Shown here: piece by piece, positions 1-9,521 of the stretch
How the letters are laid out: each line of letters opens with the position of its first letter
Numbering within the stretch: position 1 is the first letter of the stretch
Origin: an uncultured Clostridia bacterium
GTDB lineage: Bacteria; Bacillota; Clostridia; TANB77; CAG-508
NCBI GenBank assembly: GCA_947627595.1
Contig: CANQWQ010000009.1
Coordinates: forward strand, 1-59,792
Length of the DNA: 59,792 nucleotides
Direction of reading: 5' to 3'
Position numbers and translations under genes: made by a program
The notes under the pieces: model-generated
What the model was told of the DNA's origin: nothing
Databases searched by the model: none
Seen by the model: only the letters and a program-made list of their open reading frames with translations

Positions 1-53
1 GCGCGTGGTTTGGGACCATGAGGTCGCAGGTTCGATCCCTGTCACCTCGACCA
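1..53 (+). tRNA. tRNA-Pro(UGG), 5'-truncated by window edge
   Basis: The window opens inside a tRNA. The anticodon loop TTTGGGA (anticodon TGG), a T-arm GGTTCGATCCC and a terminal CCA at 51-53 match bacterial tRNA-Pro. The 5' half lies outside the window. Its 3' end is the probable attachment site of the downstream defence island. Confidence 0.85.
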
Positions 54-62
54 AATAAAAAG
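41..62 (+). repeat. attL-like direct repeat (tRNA-Pro 3' end)
   Basis: The last bases of tRNA-Pro plus nine flanking bases recur at 9522-9543 with two mismatches in 22. This is the arrangement left by integration of an island into a tRNA 3' end. No integrase is visible between the copies. Confidence 0.6.
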
Positions 63-95
63 GTCCTATTTGTAAAAATAGGACCTTTTTATTGT
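57..95 (+). terminator. Rho-independent terminator after tRNA-Pro
   Basis: A long perfect hairpin, AAAAAGGTCCTATTT / AAATAGGACCTTTTT with loop GTAA, is followed by a T-rich run. It ends the tRNA transcript and can act in both directions. Confidence 0.85.
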
Positions 96-97
96 TT

Positions 98-262
98 TTA
101 AAGGTTGAAGTTTGATTTTTCATCAACTTCAATTTTTTTGTTTTTTACTAACAATTTTAAATTGTATCTTAGTATTGATAAACAGCATATTAGCATTGAA
201 ATTATTGATACAACTGCTATAATTACTATAGTTAGTAAACATTTTGAAAAAATTTGATTCAA
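98..262 (-). CDS. Small single-span membrane protein (54 aa, TTG start)
   Basis: A 54-codon ORF starts at TTG (260-262) six bases after a strong GAGGTG ribosome binding site. The translation MNQIFSKCLLTIVIIAVVSI begins one hydrophobic helix of about 25 residues and is followed by a basic then acidic tail ending SNFNL. The last codons run up to the tRNA-Pro terminator. No family recognised. The good ribosome binding site and helix argue that it is real. Confidence 0.5.
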   Translation of the reverse strand: MNQIFSKCLLTIVIIAVVSIISMLICCLSILRYNLKLLVKNKKIEVDEKSNFNL

Positions 263-458
263 GTATATCACCTCTTTCTATAACGTAAATATTAATATTT
301 TAACTTAATAATTAGAAAAAGGCAATAATTTTTAAGAATTACTACTTGATTTTATTAAATATTAAAACAATAAGTATTATAACAGCAAATTTATGGTTGG
401 AATAAAAACAGCTAAAGAGTATTTTAAAAATAAATATAAAGAGAGAAAATTCTTGTAT

Positions 459-629
459 TTACTTATTTTTAGTTTTCAATAAACAACCTTCTTGTCCGCG
501 ATATTGGCATAATCTTTCACTACAATCCTTTCGACCTAATATAATTTCTGTATTACTATTCAAAGTTCTATCTCTAATAACATCTTGCGTAATACTACAG
601 TACTTGTCAGCTTTTTCACAATAATTCAT
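459..629 (-). CDS. Small cysteine-rich protein (56 aa)
   Basis: An ATG ORF of 56 codons is preceded by GGAGATAGATAATAT, a plausible ribosome binding site. It contains five cysteines (residues 4, 11, 36, 41, 49) and is charged and soluble, ending KTKNK. The cysteine spacing could bind zinc, but no known motif is matched. It stands alone at the edge of the defence island. The function is unknown. Confidence 0.5.
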   Translation of the reverse strand: MNYCEKADKYCSITQDVIRDRTLNSNTEIILGRKDCSERLCQYRGQEGCLLKTKNK

Positions 630-707
630 ATATTATCTATCTCCTATAAAAATATTTTTACATTTTGTTAAATTTTTTATTTAATAAAATTATCTTCATT
701 AGTTTAA

Positions 708-1246
708 TTATAATAATTTTTCTACTAAATCTTGCAAAGTATATGAGATTATTTTTAATTCTTTATCTTTAGTACTAGCTCTACTTTGAATATTATCCAA
801 ATCCGCTTGATAATGAACCTTATATTGTTCTTTATATAATTTAGTTTTTGAAAAATATTCAATATTAAATGTTATGTTTTCTATACTATCTTCACTCATT
901 TTTATAGAATCTACATTTGTAATTATTGATTGACCAGGCGCCAAAAATGTGCCTTCCATATGGCCTAAAGGTCTTATATCTGTTGAATATGAATATTTTT
1001 TAAATCTATATCACAAACAAATTTTGTTATTTCCGCACCAGTTTGTCCCATATTTTTTACAACTAAATAATATGTAGGATTTTGAAAATTTGTTACTCTT
1101 CCATAAACAACTATATATGGTCTAGTACTATTCTCTATCATTTTGTTATTTTGTTTAAGAGTAATAACAACAGTTATTACTGATATTGCAGCTAATATAA
1201 AAGACAAAATACATAAAATTACATTTATCCAATCTGAAATTTCCAT
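708..1246 (-). pseudogene. Membrane-anchored hypothetical protein, split by an A6-tract frameshift
   Basis: Two adjacent reading frames form one protein. The first (974-1246, 90 codons) has an N-terminal helix (residues about 8-30) followed by a beta-rich extracytoplasmic-type region with TRPYIVVYG. The second (708-959) continues with MEGTFLAPGQS. In minus-strand sense the break is in GATTT-AAAAAA-TATTC; one more A would give the continuous reading DLKKYSYSTDIRPLGHMEGT. A heptamer A-AAA-AAT is also present, so -1 ribosomal slippage is an alternative to a deletion or a sequence error. Small membrane-tethered proteins like this are common beside defence genes; no function can be given. Confidence 0.55.
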
Positions 1247-1336
1247 TTCATTTCTCCTTTCTTTTTTATTTTAATTTAAAAAAGCAAAATAATCCTATAA
1301 TAATATAATTAGATTATATTTGCTTTTTCTTTTGTA

Positions 1337-1963
1337 TTATTTATTTCTTTTTAACAATTCCTCAACAACTTTATAAACTCCTGTATATGGGTTACAGTTT
1401 TCGTTATCAATAGTTTGTCCTAAATCAATATGATATTTTTCAACCTTTTTTGCATTTTCTGTGGCAAATTTTGTGTTTTCTTTTATAATTGGATATAAGT
1501 TCATCTTTTTTTCATATTGTTTAACTTCATTTAGCAAATCTTCAATAACATCTTCACTTGAACTATATGTTTTTGTTGTATATAGAAAGTGTAATATGTA
1601 CCAAAATTCAAAAGTCGGAGTTGAAGTTATTATTTCAACTCCATTTTCCTTAGCTATCTTTTTGGCTTCATCTATTTGATTTTGTGAACTTTTATTGACA
1701 TCAGTATCAAATACAGCATAATATTTATCATTTTCTTCTCTTCCAGTTTCTGTATCAATAAATTTTACTAAATCATTTACTATTCCTACAGGATCTGTAC
1801 TATTACCTTTTGAAAACCTTATAATACATTTTCTGCTGTTAAAATTTTTAAAATAAGTTTCCTCTGTTTTATTTTTTCCTTCACATCCAATTACAATAAA
1901 TGGATTTCTTTGTCTATTTCCTTTATTTCTTCCACGAGTTTTAAAATTATCTAGTCTTCCCAT
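1337..1963 (-). CDS. RloB / AbiLii family protein
   Basis: 208 aa. The N-terminus is basic (GRNKGNRQRN), followed by a Toprim-like core: GCEGKNKTEE with Glu29, then VFDTDVN with the acidic pair Asp86/Asp88. These are hallmarks of the RloB (AbiLii) family found beside AAA ATPases in abortive infection AbiL and RloA/RloB loci. Its ATG lies inside the end of the ATPase gene (13-nt overlap), implying translational coupling and a two-component system. By family, it is the probable effector nuclease controlled by the ATPase; that role is inference. Confidence 0.8.
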   Translation of the reverse strand: MGRLDNFKTRGRNKGNRQRNPFIVIGCEGKNKTEETYFKNFNSRKCIIRFSKGNSTDPVGIVNDLVKFIDTETGREENDKYYAVFDTDVNKSSQNQIDEAKKIAKENGVEIITSTPTFEFWYILHFLYTTKTYSSSEDVIEDLLNEVKQYEKKMNLYPIIKENTKFATENAKKVEKYHIDLGQTIDNENCNPYTGVYKVVEELLKRNK

Positions 1964-3222
1964 AAGCTACTACCCATAGCTACAAAAGGAATAGCTCCAT
2001 ATCTACCATTTAGGTATCCTTTTTGAATATTTTCAGTTTTTCTAACTGGAAAGTCATCTAAAGGATATAAATCTGTAGCTCCTTTCTCTGGATTTTTTTC
2101 TGCAAACCAAATCTGATCCCTTCTAAATAATTCAAGAGATAATAAATTTGTGTCGTGTGTATTAAATATTAACTGTGCATTTCCTTTATTTATTTCTGGA
2201 TTATGAAAATATTTTATTATCATCTCTACTAAACTTGGATGTAAACTTCTCTCTATTTCGTCTATTATCAATATTTTACCATTTTCAAATACATCTTTTA
2301 AAATTGGCGCAAGTGAAAACAAAATTTGTGTTCCTGAAGATTCATTTGTTAAATTTAACTCATAAGATTTTATAGTATTGCTTTCATCTTTAACTTCATG
2401 CACCATTCTTATTTTTACATCTCTTTGTTTTTGTGGCATTTCTGGAACTGGCATATTTAAGTTTTTAAATAACATCATAAGATTATTATCTACATCTCTT
2501 TCTTCTATTTCAATACTAAAATCCTTTATAATAATATCAGCTTCTTCTAATAATTTCAATGTAAACTTTTTTAATTCTTCACTGTTATCGTTACTAAAAG
2601 ATTCTATAGCAAAATCAGTCAAAAAATTTCCACCTGTATATGTGTCTATATTTTTCGCAAACCACAAATAAGCATCTTTAGTTTTATTATAGTTCCAAGT
2701 AGTTGCTGTTGCTAAAAACAATTTATTATCAGTATTTTTTTCTTTTATTGCTTTTAATTTACCTTCATCACTCTGCAAAAAATTATATTCTGTACAATTT
2801 GTTCTTTCAAATATTCTTGTAGGTTTTGCTGAAAAATACTGATATAAATACTCTTCATATACTTTATTTTTGTCTGCAATAAAGCCATATATATATTTAT
2901 TTTCATTAGAAATAAAAACAAATTCAAACTCACAAGGCTTATTTTTAGTTTCTTCATCAAATGCAAATGGTTCCATTTGACTAAGTTTTTCGCCTATTTG
3001 TCTATTATTAGATAGTCTAACCATCATTATAGCAGCCGTAAAGGCTCTAACAAAATTAGTTTTTCCAGATGCATTTGCTCCATATAGAGCTGTTGTTTTT
3101 AGTAATCGTTCACTATTATCTATAATATTTTCTAAATTTTCATTTCCTGAAGCTGCCTTCATAGAAAAAGTCATTTTATCTTTAAATGATAAAAAATTCT
3201 TTACACTAAATTCTAATAACAT
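1951..3222 (-). CDS. AAA ATPase of AbiL/RloA type (AbiLi-like)
   Basis: 423 aa from the ATG at 3222, chosen because GAGGTGAGAAAA precedes it; a longer frame upstream lacks a ribosome binding site. The SMC/OLD-like start MLLEFSVKNFLSFKD leads to Walker A GANASGKT (residues 48-55). A late ESSGTQ signature-like stretch, Walker B LIIDEIERSLHP and FNTHDTNLLS follow. This is the AAA_15/AAA_21 architecture of AbiLi and RloA ATPases. It is presumed to sense phage infection and gate the RloB partner encoded immediately downstream. No disruption is seen. Confidence 0.8.
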   Translation of the reverse strand: MLLEFSVKNFLSFKDKMTFSMKAASGNENLENIIDNSERLLKTTALYGANASGKTNFVRAFTAAIMMVRLSNNRQIGEKLSQMEPFAFDEETKNKPCEFEFVFISNENKYIYGFIADKNKVYEEYLYQYFSAKPTRIFERTNCTEYNFLQSDEGKLKAIKEKNTDNKLFLATATTWNYNKTKDAYLWFAKNIDTYTGGNFLTDFAIESFSNDNSEELKKFTLKLLEEADIIIKDFSIEIEERDVDNNLMMLFKNLNMPVPEMPQKQRDVKIRMVHEVKDESNTIKSYELNLTNESSGTQILFSLAPILKDVFENGKILIIDEIERSLHPSLVEMIIKYFHNPEINKGNAQLIFNTHDTNLLSLELFRRDQIWFAEKNPEKGATDLYPLDDFPVRKTENIQKGYLNGRYGAIPFVAMGSSLWED

Positions 3223-3329
3223 TTTTCTCACCTCTAATATATTATACTGCATTTTCAAAAAATTGCAACTGATTTTAATATTATTTTTGCATTTTTTGAA
3301 ATTTTTATTCAATTATTGCAAAAATATTA

Positions 3330-3358
3330 TTGATTTATGTGTTCAGTTATGCTATAAT
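3330..3358 (+). promoter_or_regulatory. Sigma-A-type promoter for the 62-aa ORF
   Basis: TTGATT (3330-3335), a 17-base spacer, then TATAAT (3353-3358). It stands 36 bases upstream of the start codon at 3394 and points away from the divergent AbiLi-like gene. Confidence 0.7.
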
Positions 3359-3393
3359 ACTTTTATAAAATATAAATAGGAGGTGAATAAACA

Positions 3394-3582
3394 ATGTTTG
3401 ATATAAGACTTTATAATTTATATAATGATGCTAACTTTATTTTTAATACTTGTATAAGAAATATAAGTCCTTGGTCTTTTTGTATTGGAATTTCTAATTT
3501 AGCAATTTCTGCTTCAAATTTTATTCCTCAAAGAGATAAAGAAATTTGTAAAGCTTTAGTTTCAACTTTTAATTATACTTAA
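3394..3582 (+). CDS. Small hypothetical protein (62 aa)
   Basis: A 62-codon ORF with a consensus AGGAGGTGAATAAACA ribosome binding site, its own near-consensus promoter and a terminator. It is therefore an independent transcription unit between the AbiL-like pair and the restriction-modification operon. The translation begins MFDIRLYNLYNDANFIFNTC and is moderately hydrophobic without a clear membrane helix. No family recognised. As the only plus-strand gene in the island, with dedicated signals, it could be a sensor, antitoxin or regulatory peptide; this is speculation. Confidence 0.6.
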   Translation: MFDIRLYNLYNDANFIFNTCIRNISPWSFCIGISNLAISASNFIPQRDKEICKALVSTFNYT

Positions 3583-3632
3583 AAATTTTAAAATAAAAAA
3601 TTGAAAAGGTATTAAAAATATGTTAAGTGAAA

Positions 3633-3677
3633 AATAAAACCTAGTATATAAATGTGAAATACTAGGTTTTTTATTTT
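3633..3677. terminator. Bidirectional terminator
   Basis: Hairpin AAAACCTAGTAT / ATACTAGGTTTT with A-rich and T-rich flanks. It separates the 62-aa plus-strand gene from the convergent restriction-modification gene and can serve both. Confidence 0.85.
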
Positions 3678-3691
3678 ATAATTTTTTTCAA

Positions 3692-6600
3692 TTATAATTC
3701 ATTTTGAATTTTTATAGTTTCTTCAATTATTCCAACTATTCTTTTAATATGATTAAATGAATCTATAGTTAAATTTTCTCCCTTATGTGATTTAAGCCAT
3801 TTATCAATAACTTGATAGCCACCAATATAATAATTATATATTTCTTCTGTAATTCCTAATATAGCAGTATCTTTATTTATATTAAGTTTTCCATCTTGAT
3901 ATTTTATATTTTCAATTAAAAGATTATTATTGAAACTATCTAATTGCAAATCCTTTTGAACATTTCTTTCCATTAAATGTAATTCTCTTAATTTCTTTCC
4001 TGCCTCTGCATATTTATTTAGCATATCTTCATTTTCAATTATTGGAACTCTAGGATAATCCGTTTTTAAAAAAGTTTTATATTTTTGACGATAATTAATA
4101 TCATATAATATTCCATAACAGTAATCAAATAATTCTTGATCTGTTGGCACTATCTTTAAATGACTTATTAGTTTTTCAAGATATTCTTTATTAAAATTAG
4201 TATCATAACATGAACCTTCATTTTTTATATTTAAAGGAAGAATTGTAGCAATTGTTGGTGCAGCAGTAATATGCGCATCAACAATTTTATCAGTTACAAA
4301 AGCCATAGAAAAATCTCTATCTGCAGCATCTCCTCTAGTAATTATTAACCCATAATTTTTATTTTCCCTATCATCATTAAAATTATTCATTACTTCGCTT
4401 CTTGTACGACAATAAAATCCATTTTGCTTACCTGTATAATAAGTCCATCTATTATCAAATATTCTATATGCTATTTTTTGTATTTTACCATTTTCACTGT
4501 TAATATCATCAATAGCACCTTTTATTGTCCAGTCTGTATCTTTTCCTAAATTGTATTTTATTTTTAATTCTTCTGGAGAATTTGTAGAGAAATCTAATAT
4601 AACTTTTTCTATTTCATTTTTATTTTTTTGAATTGTTAAACTATCTCTTCCAGTTACTACTCCAGCTGAGGAAATTTTAAATAATTGAATTAAATTTATA
4701 CCTTTATCATATTCATTTTTTAGTTCCTCATTTTTTTGTGGTATAAATATTGCCATTTTTTCATCTGGCACAACACTTTCAAATTTAATATTATTTTGCT
4801 CAAGTGCATTATATTTACTATTTCTAGTGCCATATAATTCTGCATAATTAACTTGTGCCCATTTATCATCTAATGTTGTTTTAATTGCTACTATTATAGA
4901 AACACCGACTCTTATATCAAATACATTTTCATCTTTTTTACCATCAGGTGTCATTTCTTTTTTTATTGAATTACCATGTAAATTTAATATGTATATTTTA
5001 TCAAATGTTCTTAATAAACTAGCTCTCATACCTCTAAATGTAGAATTATCTAAATAGCCATTATTAGTTATAAAAGCTAGTATCCCTTTTCCATCTTTTT
5101 GAATATGTTGTTCTGAAAACCTAATAAATTTAACATAATCATCATTTAACCATTTAGGATTTCTTTCTTTTAATTTTGTTTTACCATCAGTTTCATATTT
5201 ATATTCTGAAATATCATATTGACTTTTTGAAGAAGCCAAATATGGAGGATTACCAATAATTACTTGTATAGGTCTTCTGCATTTCCATTGATCTGCATTT
5301 TCAGCTTCTTCAGTAATTGCTCCAGAAAAATCAAAAAAGCTTAATTGACTATTTCTTTCAACTATAGATTTAGGTTCTGCTAATGTATTTGTTAAAAATA
5401 TATTAGATGGAAGTTTTTGATCTAATTCTTGGTCTCCCAACGTTTCTAATAATGTTTTTCTAATTTTCAAATGTGCAATTACATAACTTGTCATCATTAT
5501 TTCAAAACTAATTAGTCTTTGCATTAAACCATTTTCATTTTGTAACCAATCTTTATAAAACAATTCATTTCCATTAGAAAAATATTTTTCTTTTATAAAT
5601 TTTATAATTTCAGCTCCAAATGTGCCAGTTCCACAAGCTGGGTCTAATATAGCAACTTTAGGTACTTCTATATCTTTTTCTGTTTTTACTTTTTTACTTT
5701 TTCCAGTTCCAACAGTATATGGATCACATTTTACATTTATTGTTATTGTATCATTGTTTGATAATCCATTATTTATATCGAACTCATTTATTAAAACATT
5801 GTCAACCATATTTACAATAAATCTAACAACTTCAATAGGAGTATAATATGCTCCAAAAGCCTTTTTTTGTTCTAAATCATAATAAGTTAAAAAATCTTCA
5901 TAAAAATGAACAATAGTATCTTTCTTTTCGTACTGATTCAATAATTCTCCTAAATCAGTTAAAGAATATAATTCACACAATTTGTCAATTGAATCATTCA
6001 ATGTTGGATGCAAATTATCTGATGTAGCGATATGTTGGAAAAATTGTTTTAGTAAGTGGCTTTCTTTTGAAAGATTTTCTATAGCTTCTCCTCGTGTAAA
6101 ATTTTCGATTGTTTTGTCATTATATCTAGCTATAAATAAACCATAAACTATAGTTTGAGCATACATATCAGAAAATTGACTAATTTCTAAATCTGGTAAC
6201 AATTCTTCTTTAATTTTTGAATATAAAGCAAATAGCTCATTATACATTGCCTTTGAACTATCTAATTGAAGAATATTAAAAACTATTGTTTTTATAGTTT
6301 TTGCATATTCTGACATATAATATGCTAATCTATTTGAACTCCTAATATTACTAGGTTTTTCTAATATAAAATCTTTAATAGTAGCAATAAATAAATCAAT
6401 TTTTGATTCATCTAGCTCATATTCATTATTTCCTCTTTCCTTCAATAGCTGAAATCCATTATACATTTTATCAGAATCTGCATGATAAAATTTCCATATA
6501 ACATTATCTGTTAAAATAACATTTCCATATTTCTTAGCTTCAATAAGAATTTGTTTTCTAGCTCTATCATCTTCACCATTAACTTTTTTTTACTTCTATT

Positions 6601-6842
6601 GCTCCAAATGGTGGAATAGTATTTATATCTTCATTTTCATGCCAAAGTTTAATATCGATATTTTCTCCAGTAGTTCCACTTCTTTCGCCAGAAAAATCAT
6701 GTGCAGTACATACAAATGTTTGAATTAAGTCAATAACAGGTTTATTGAAAGAACTTTCAATGTTTCCTGCTTTATAATATTTATTAACTTCCTCACAATA
6801 CTTTTTCAAAGCATTTCTTATTGTCTGTTCAAATTGAGCCAT
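3692..6842 (-). CDS. Type ISP-like restriction-modification enzyme, frame interrupted at an A8 tract
   Basis: Two frames form one single-chain enzyme of about 1,049 aa. The N-terminal piece (6579-6842) is a PD-(D/E)XK-type nuclease segment ending GAIEVKK, the likely ExK catalytic motif. The main piece (3692-6466) carries adenine-N6 methylase motif I DPACGTGTF (its residues 275-283), motif IV NPPY (406-409) and a C-terminal specificity region. The break sits in GAAGTA-AAAAAAAA-GTTAATGG (minus sense): eight A's give a stop, seven give EVKKVNGEDDRARKQ leading without interruption into the methylase. The A8 tract may be a phase-variable switch, a transcriptional slippage site, or a sequence error. 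It is the last gene of a tight minus-strand operon with AbiE. Confidence 0.8.
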
Positions 6843-6878
6843 AATTATTCCTCCATATATTATTTTTATTATTGTTTT

Positions 6879-7808
6879 TTACTTCAAGTCAGGATTAAAT
6901 ATTTTATTGAAATTTTTTTCTAAGTTTTCTAAATTTTTTTCATTCTTTTTTTCTTGCATCTCTTTTTCTAAAATCATTAATAATAATTCATTAATTATAT
7001 TATAAAGTCCTTCACAAACATCCTCATTCAATTTGTGAATTCCTTCACTTAATAATTTATATAATTTAACATATTTATCGGGAGTTGTTTCTTCATTCAT
7101 AAGGATTGGAAGATATGGTTTCAAAAGTTTTATCTTATCTTTTACATAAAGGTCTGTAAACTTTTTACTAGTATCTTTTAATGTTATTTCTCTTTTATGA
7201 TCTTCGTAAATTCTTTGAAGCATATTTTCAAATATTCTTCTCATATAAACAAAAGATGCTACATTCATACCTAACTTTTTACATTTATTTGCATTGTTTA
7301 ATTCCATTAAATCGTCTTCGCTTAATAATTTCATCTTTTTAAATGCTTGTATATCATCTTCTTCTATTATATCTGAAATAAAAGATTGATATATTTTTGT
7401 TATAGAATTGTTTTCAAATAAAAATATCATTGTAAGATTTTCATTACATGTAGGACATTCTAATTTCTTAAATATAAAAAATCTAGAATTTTTCTCATAA
7501 ACATTCAGATTAGCACTATTATCATTAAAAGTAGAATAATTGCTTTTATTATAAGTTATTACAGAATTTTCTAATTTTGGATAATACATATTAATAGCTA
7601 AATTTTCATCAAATGTAGAATTAATAATTACAGATTGATTTTGATTCTGTACATAAGTTTTTATTCTACCACATTTATTACAAAAATAATCATAAGCACT
7701 TCTATCTGTAATGAATTCAAATATTGTTTCTATAATATTTTCTTTAATCTCTACACATTCACCTACTGTATTATTGTAGGCTTTTATAAAAATATCTTTT
7801 TTATTCAT
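6879..7808 (-). CDS. Zinc-binding protein with C-terminal helical domain, defence-linked unknown
   Basis: 309 aa. Two CxxC pairs, CNKC near residue 43 and CPTC near residue 118, probably form a zinc ribbon. The C-terminal half is helical: ASFVYMRRIFENML, then KIKLLKPYLP, then LLSEGIHKLNED. This helical pattern is reminiscent of HEPN/DUF4145-like domains, but the catalytic R-x4-6-H is not clearly present. It sits 36 nt from both AbiEii and the restriction-modification gene on the same strand, so it is probably co-transcribed with them. It may be an extra effector or regulator of the restriction system; the family is not firmly recognised. Confidence 0.6.
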   Translation of the reverse strand: MNKKDIFIKAYNNTVGECVEIKENIIETIFEFITDRSAYDYFCNKCGRIKTYVQNQNQSVIINSTFDENLAINMYYPKLENSVITYNKSNYSTFNDNSANLNVYEKNSRFFIFKKLECPTCNENLTMIFLFENNSITKIYQSFISDIIEEDDIQAFKKMKLLSEDDLMELNNANKCKKLGMNVASFVYMRRIFENMLQRIYEDHKREITLKDTSKKFTDLYVKDKIKLLKPYLPILMNEETTPDKYVKLYKLLSEGIHKLNEDVCEGLYNIINELLLMILEKEMQEKKNEKNLENLEKNFNKIFNPDLK

Positions 7809-7844
7809 TAAAATTCTCCTTGTTATTTATATTTCTTATACTAT

Positions 7845-8666
7845 CTAATTTGTAATTTTAACTAATCCATTAAAATAATCTAAAACACTACCAATAACAT
7901 CTATTACAGGTATTTCTAGCCAATTATTATTTGCTGTATTAATTCTTGATTGAAATACATTATTATTTAAGATACTTGATAATCTTTTATTAATATCTTC
8001 AACAGATTTTTCTCTCATAATTGTATCTTGAAAAATTAAAATATCTATATACTTAAGTAACTTGTCTTTGTTCAAATTCTCATTATTAATCAAATAATAA
8101 AAATCAAAAATATCTTTAAATCTTGTTGAAGTAATACCAAATTTTAATAATGATTTTAATTTTTCAACAATAATTTGCTCTTTTGAATTTATCAATAAAT
8201 TAACGCTTTCATCAATTATACTAAAATCAAAATAATATTCATCTTGTTCCATATCAAAATATTTATGTACTCCGATATCCAATTTTGAGCTTATTGAATA
8301 GTTATTATTATCAGTAAGCTCTATGTAAACTCTTTTTCCTTCATAATCTTGATGATGTAATGGTTCAATTTTTCCAGTAATTTTTATTTTTATTCCATCA
8401 TCTACATTATTTAGTTCTTTTATAAAATTCAGTATTGATTTATCTTCTAAAGAATATCTTATAAAATCAATATCCATATCTCGAGTTGCACGACGCATAT
8501 CTTTAGAAATATTATGCATTACAACTCCACCTTTTACAGTTATATTTTTATTATATTTACTTTTTCCAATTTTAAGTAAAACAATATCTTGAGCTACTTT
8601 TGGAATAGCATCATCTTCAGAATATCCTGCCTTGATATATTTATTAACAGCTTCATATATATCCAT
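7845..8666 (-). CDS. AbiEii/AbiGii-type nucleotidyltransferase toxin
   Basis: 273 aa. The nucleotidyltransferase signature is clear: KGGVVMH (GG at residues 46-47), then RRATRDMDIDF with the metal-binding aspartates 63-67. SKEQIIVEKLKSLL and TRFKDIFDFYYL follow, as in AbiEii (DUF1814) toxins. Members of this family modify tRNA 3' ends or otherwise stop growth on phage infection. The start codon shares one base with the stop of the antitoxin gene (TAATG), the typical coupling of type IV AbiE systems. Confidence 0.85.
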   Translation of the reverse strand: MDIYEAVNKYIKAGYSEDDAIPKVAQDIVLLKIGKSKYNKNITVKGGVVMHNISKDMRRATRDMDIDFIRYSLEDKSILNFIKELNNVDDGIKIKITGKIEPLHHQDYEGKRVYIELTDNNNYSISSKLDIGVHKYFDMEQDEYYFDFSIIDESVNLLINSKEQIIVEKLKSLLKFGITSTRFKDIFDFYYLINNENLNKDKLLKYIDILIFQDTIMREKSVEDINKRLSSILNNNVFQSRINTANNNWLEIPVIDVIGSVLDYFNGLVKITN

Positions 8667-9208
8667 TAAAACACCTCATCTTGAATTATTTCAAAAATTT
8701 TATTACCATTTATAAAATATTGTAAATATTCTTCTATCTTTTGTGTATCCAACAAATCAACTATTTTTCTATAATTAGATATAATTTCTTTATATAAATC
8801 GTAGCCAATCTGATTTTTATTTCTAGCTAAATCAATTAACATTCTTTCTTTATCATAAATATTTATTTTTATTCCTTCATACTCAATTTGAGTTTTTCCT
8901 AAATTATATAATTCATCTTTCATACGAATTTGTTTTATCTTATTAGAATAAATCATTCTATTTTTTCTATTTGTTGATATATATATTTTATTTGGAATAA
9001 CATCTGTTAAATTATGATAATAATATGCAGAAAATGAAGTTATTACAGCATAAGGATATTTTTTATTTATAATAGCCAAATAATGAACACTAGGAACATC
9101 CGAATATATCCCTTTTTCAATTTTATATATTTCTTTTTTTTCAACTGCTTTTTGAATTTGATAAGCACTTTGATATTTAATTATTAATTCACTATAGTTA
9201 TATAACAT
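8666..9208 (-). CDS. AbiEi-type antitoxin/transcriptional repressor
   Basis: 180 aa from the ATG at 9208, preceded by GGGGGAAAATAAAT; an upstream in-frame start lies inside the operator repeat and has no ribosome binding site. The N-terminal winged-helix region (YQIQKAVEKKEIYKIEKGIY) and the downstream SFSAYYYHNLTD and DKERMLIDL stretches fit AbiEi antitoxins. AbiEi proteins neutralise AbiEii and repress their own operon by binding inverted repeats. Such a repeat lies 31 bases upstream of the start. Confidence 0.8.
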   Translation of the reverse strand: MLYNYSELIIKYQSAYQIQKAVEKKEIYKIEKGIYSDVPSVHYLAIINKKYPYAVITSFSAYYYHNLTDVIPNKIYISTNRKNRMIYSNKIKQIRMKDELYNLGKTQIEYEGIKINIYDKERMLIDLARNKNQIGYDLYKEIISNYRKIVDLLDTQKIEEYLQYFINGNKIFEIIQDEVF

Positions 9209-9238
9209 ATTTATTTTCCCCCAACAATATTTTAAACC

Positions 9239-9274
9239 AATTGACTCCATAAGTCAATAGTCATGGAGTCAATT
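9239..9274. promoter_or_regulatory. AbiEi operator: perfect 12-bp inverted repeat
   Basis: AATTGACTCCAT (9239-9250) and ATGGAGTCAATT (9263-9274) are perfect inverted repeats with a 12-base spacer, just upstream of the antitoxin start. AbiEi-type antitoxins are known to autorepress through inverted repeats in this position. Confidence 0.75.
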
Positions 9275-9521
9275 AGTTTAATTTTTAAAAACATTATTAA
9301 TATAACTCATACTTTTACAGTCTTTTTTTAAAACCAGTAACTAAAAAACAGCGCGTAGTTTTTTGCCATTTTATTAAAATCTTATAATATGCTAAATATA
9401 AGTATTCGTATAACCTTGAGTGATTTTTTATAACTATACAAAATTTAGTTTTTTCTCCCATTTTCTCTCCCAACAAAATTCAAGGAAAGTCTTGGTACTG
9501 TAAGAGAATATCTTGAGTGAA
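9275..9521. other. Non-coding island margin
   Basis: No ORF or RNA gene is supported here. Near 9450-9475 two TCTCCCA-type repeats lie close together, resembling arm-site repeats often seen next to tyrosine integrase attachment sites; this is only suggestive. Confidence 0.35.
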
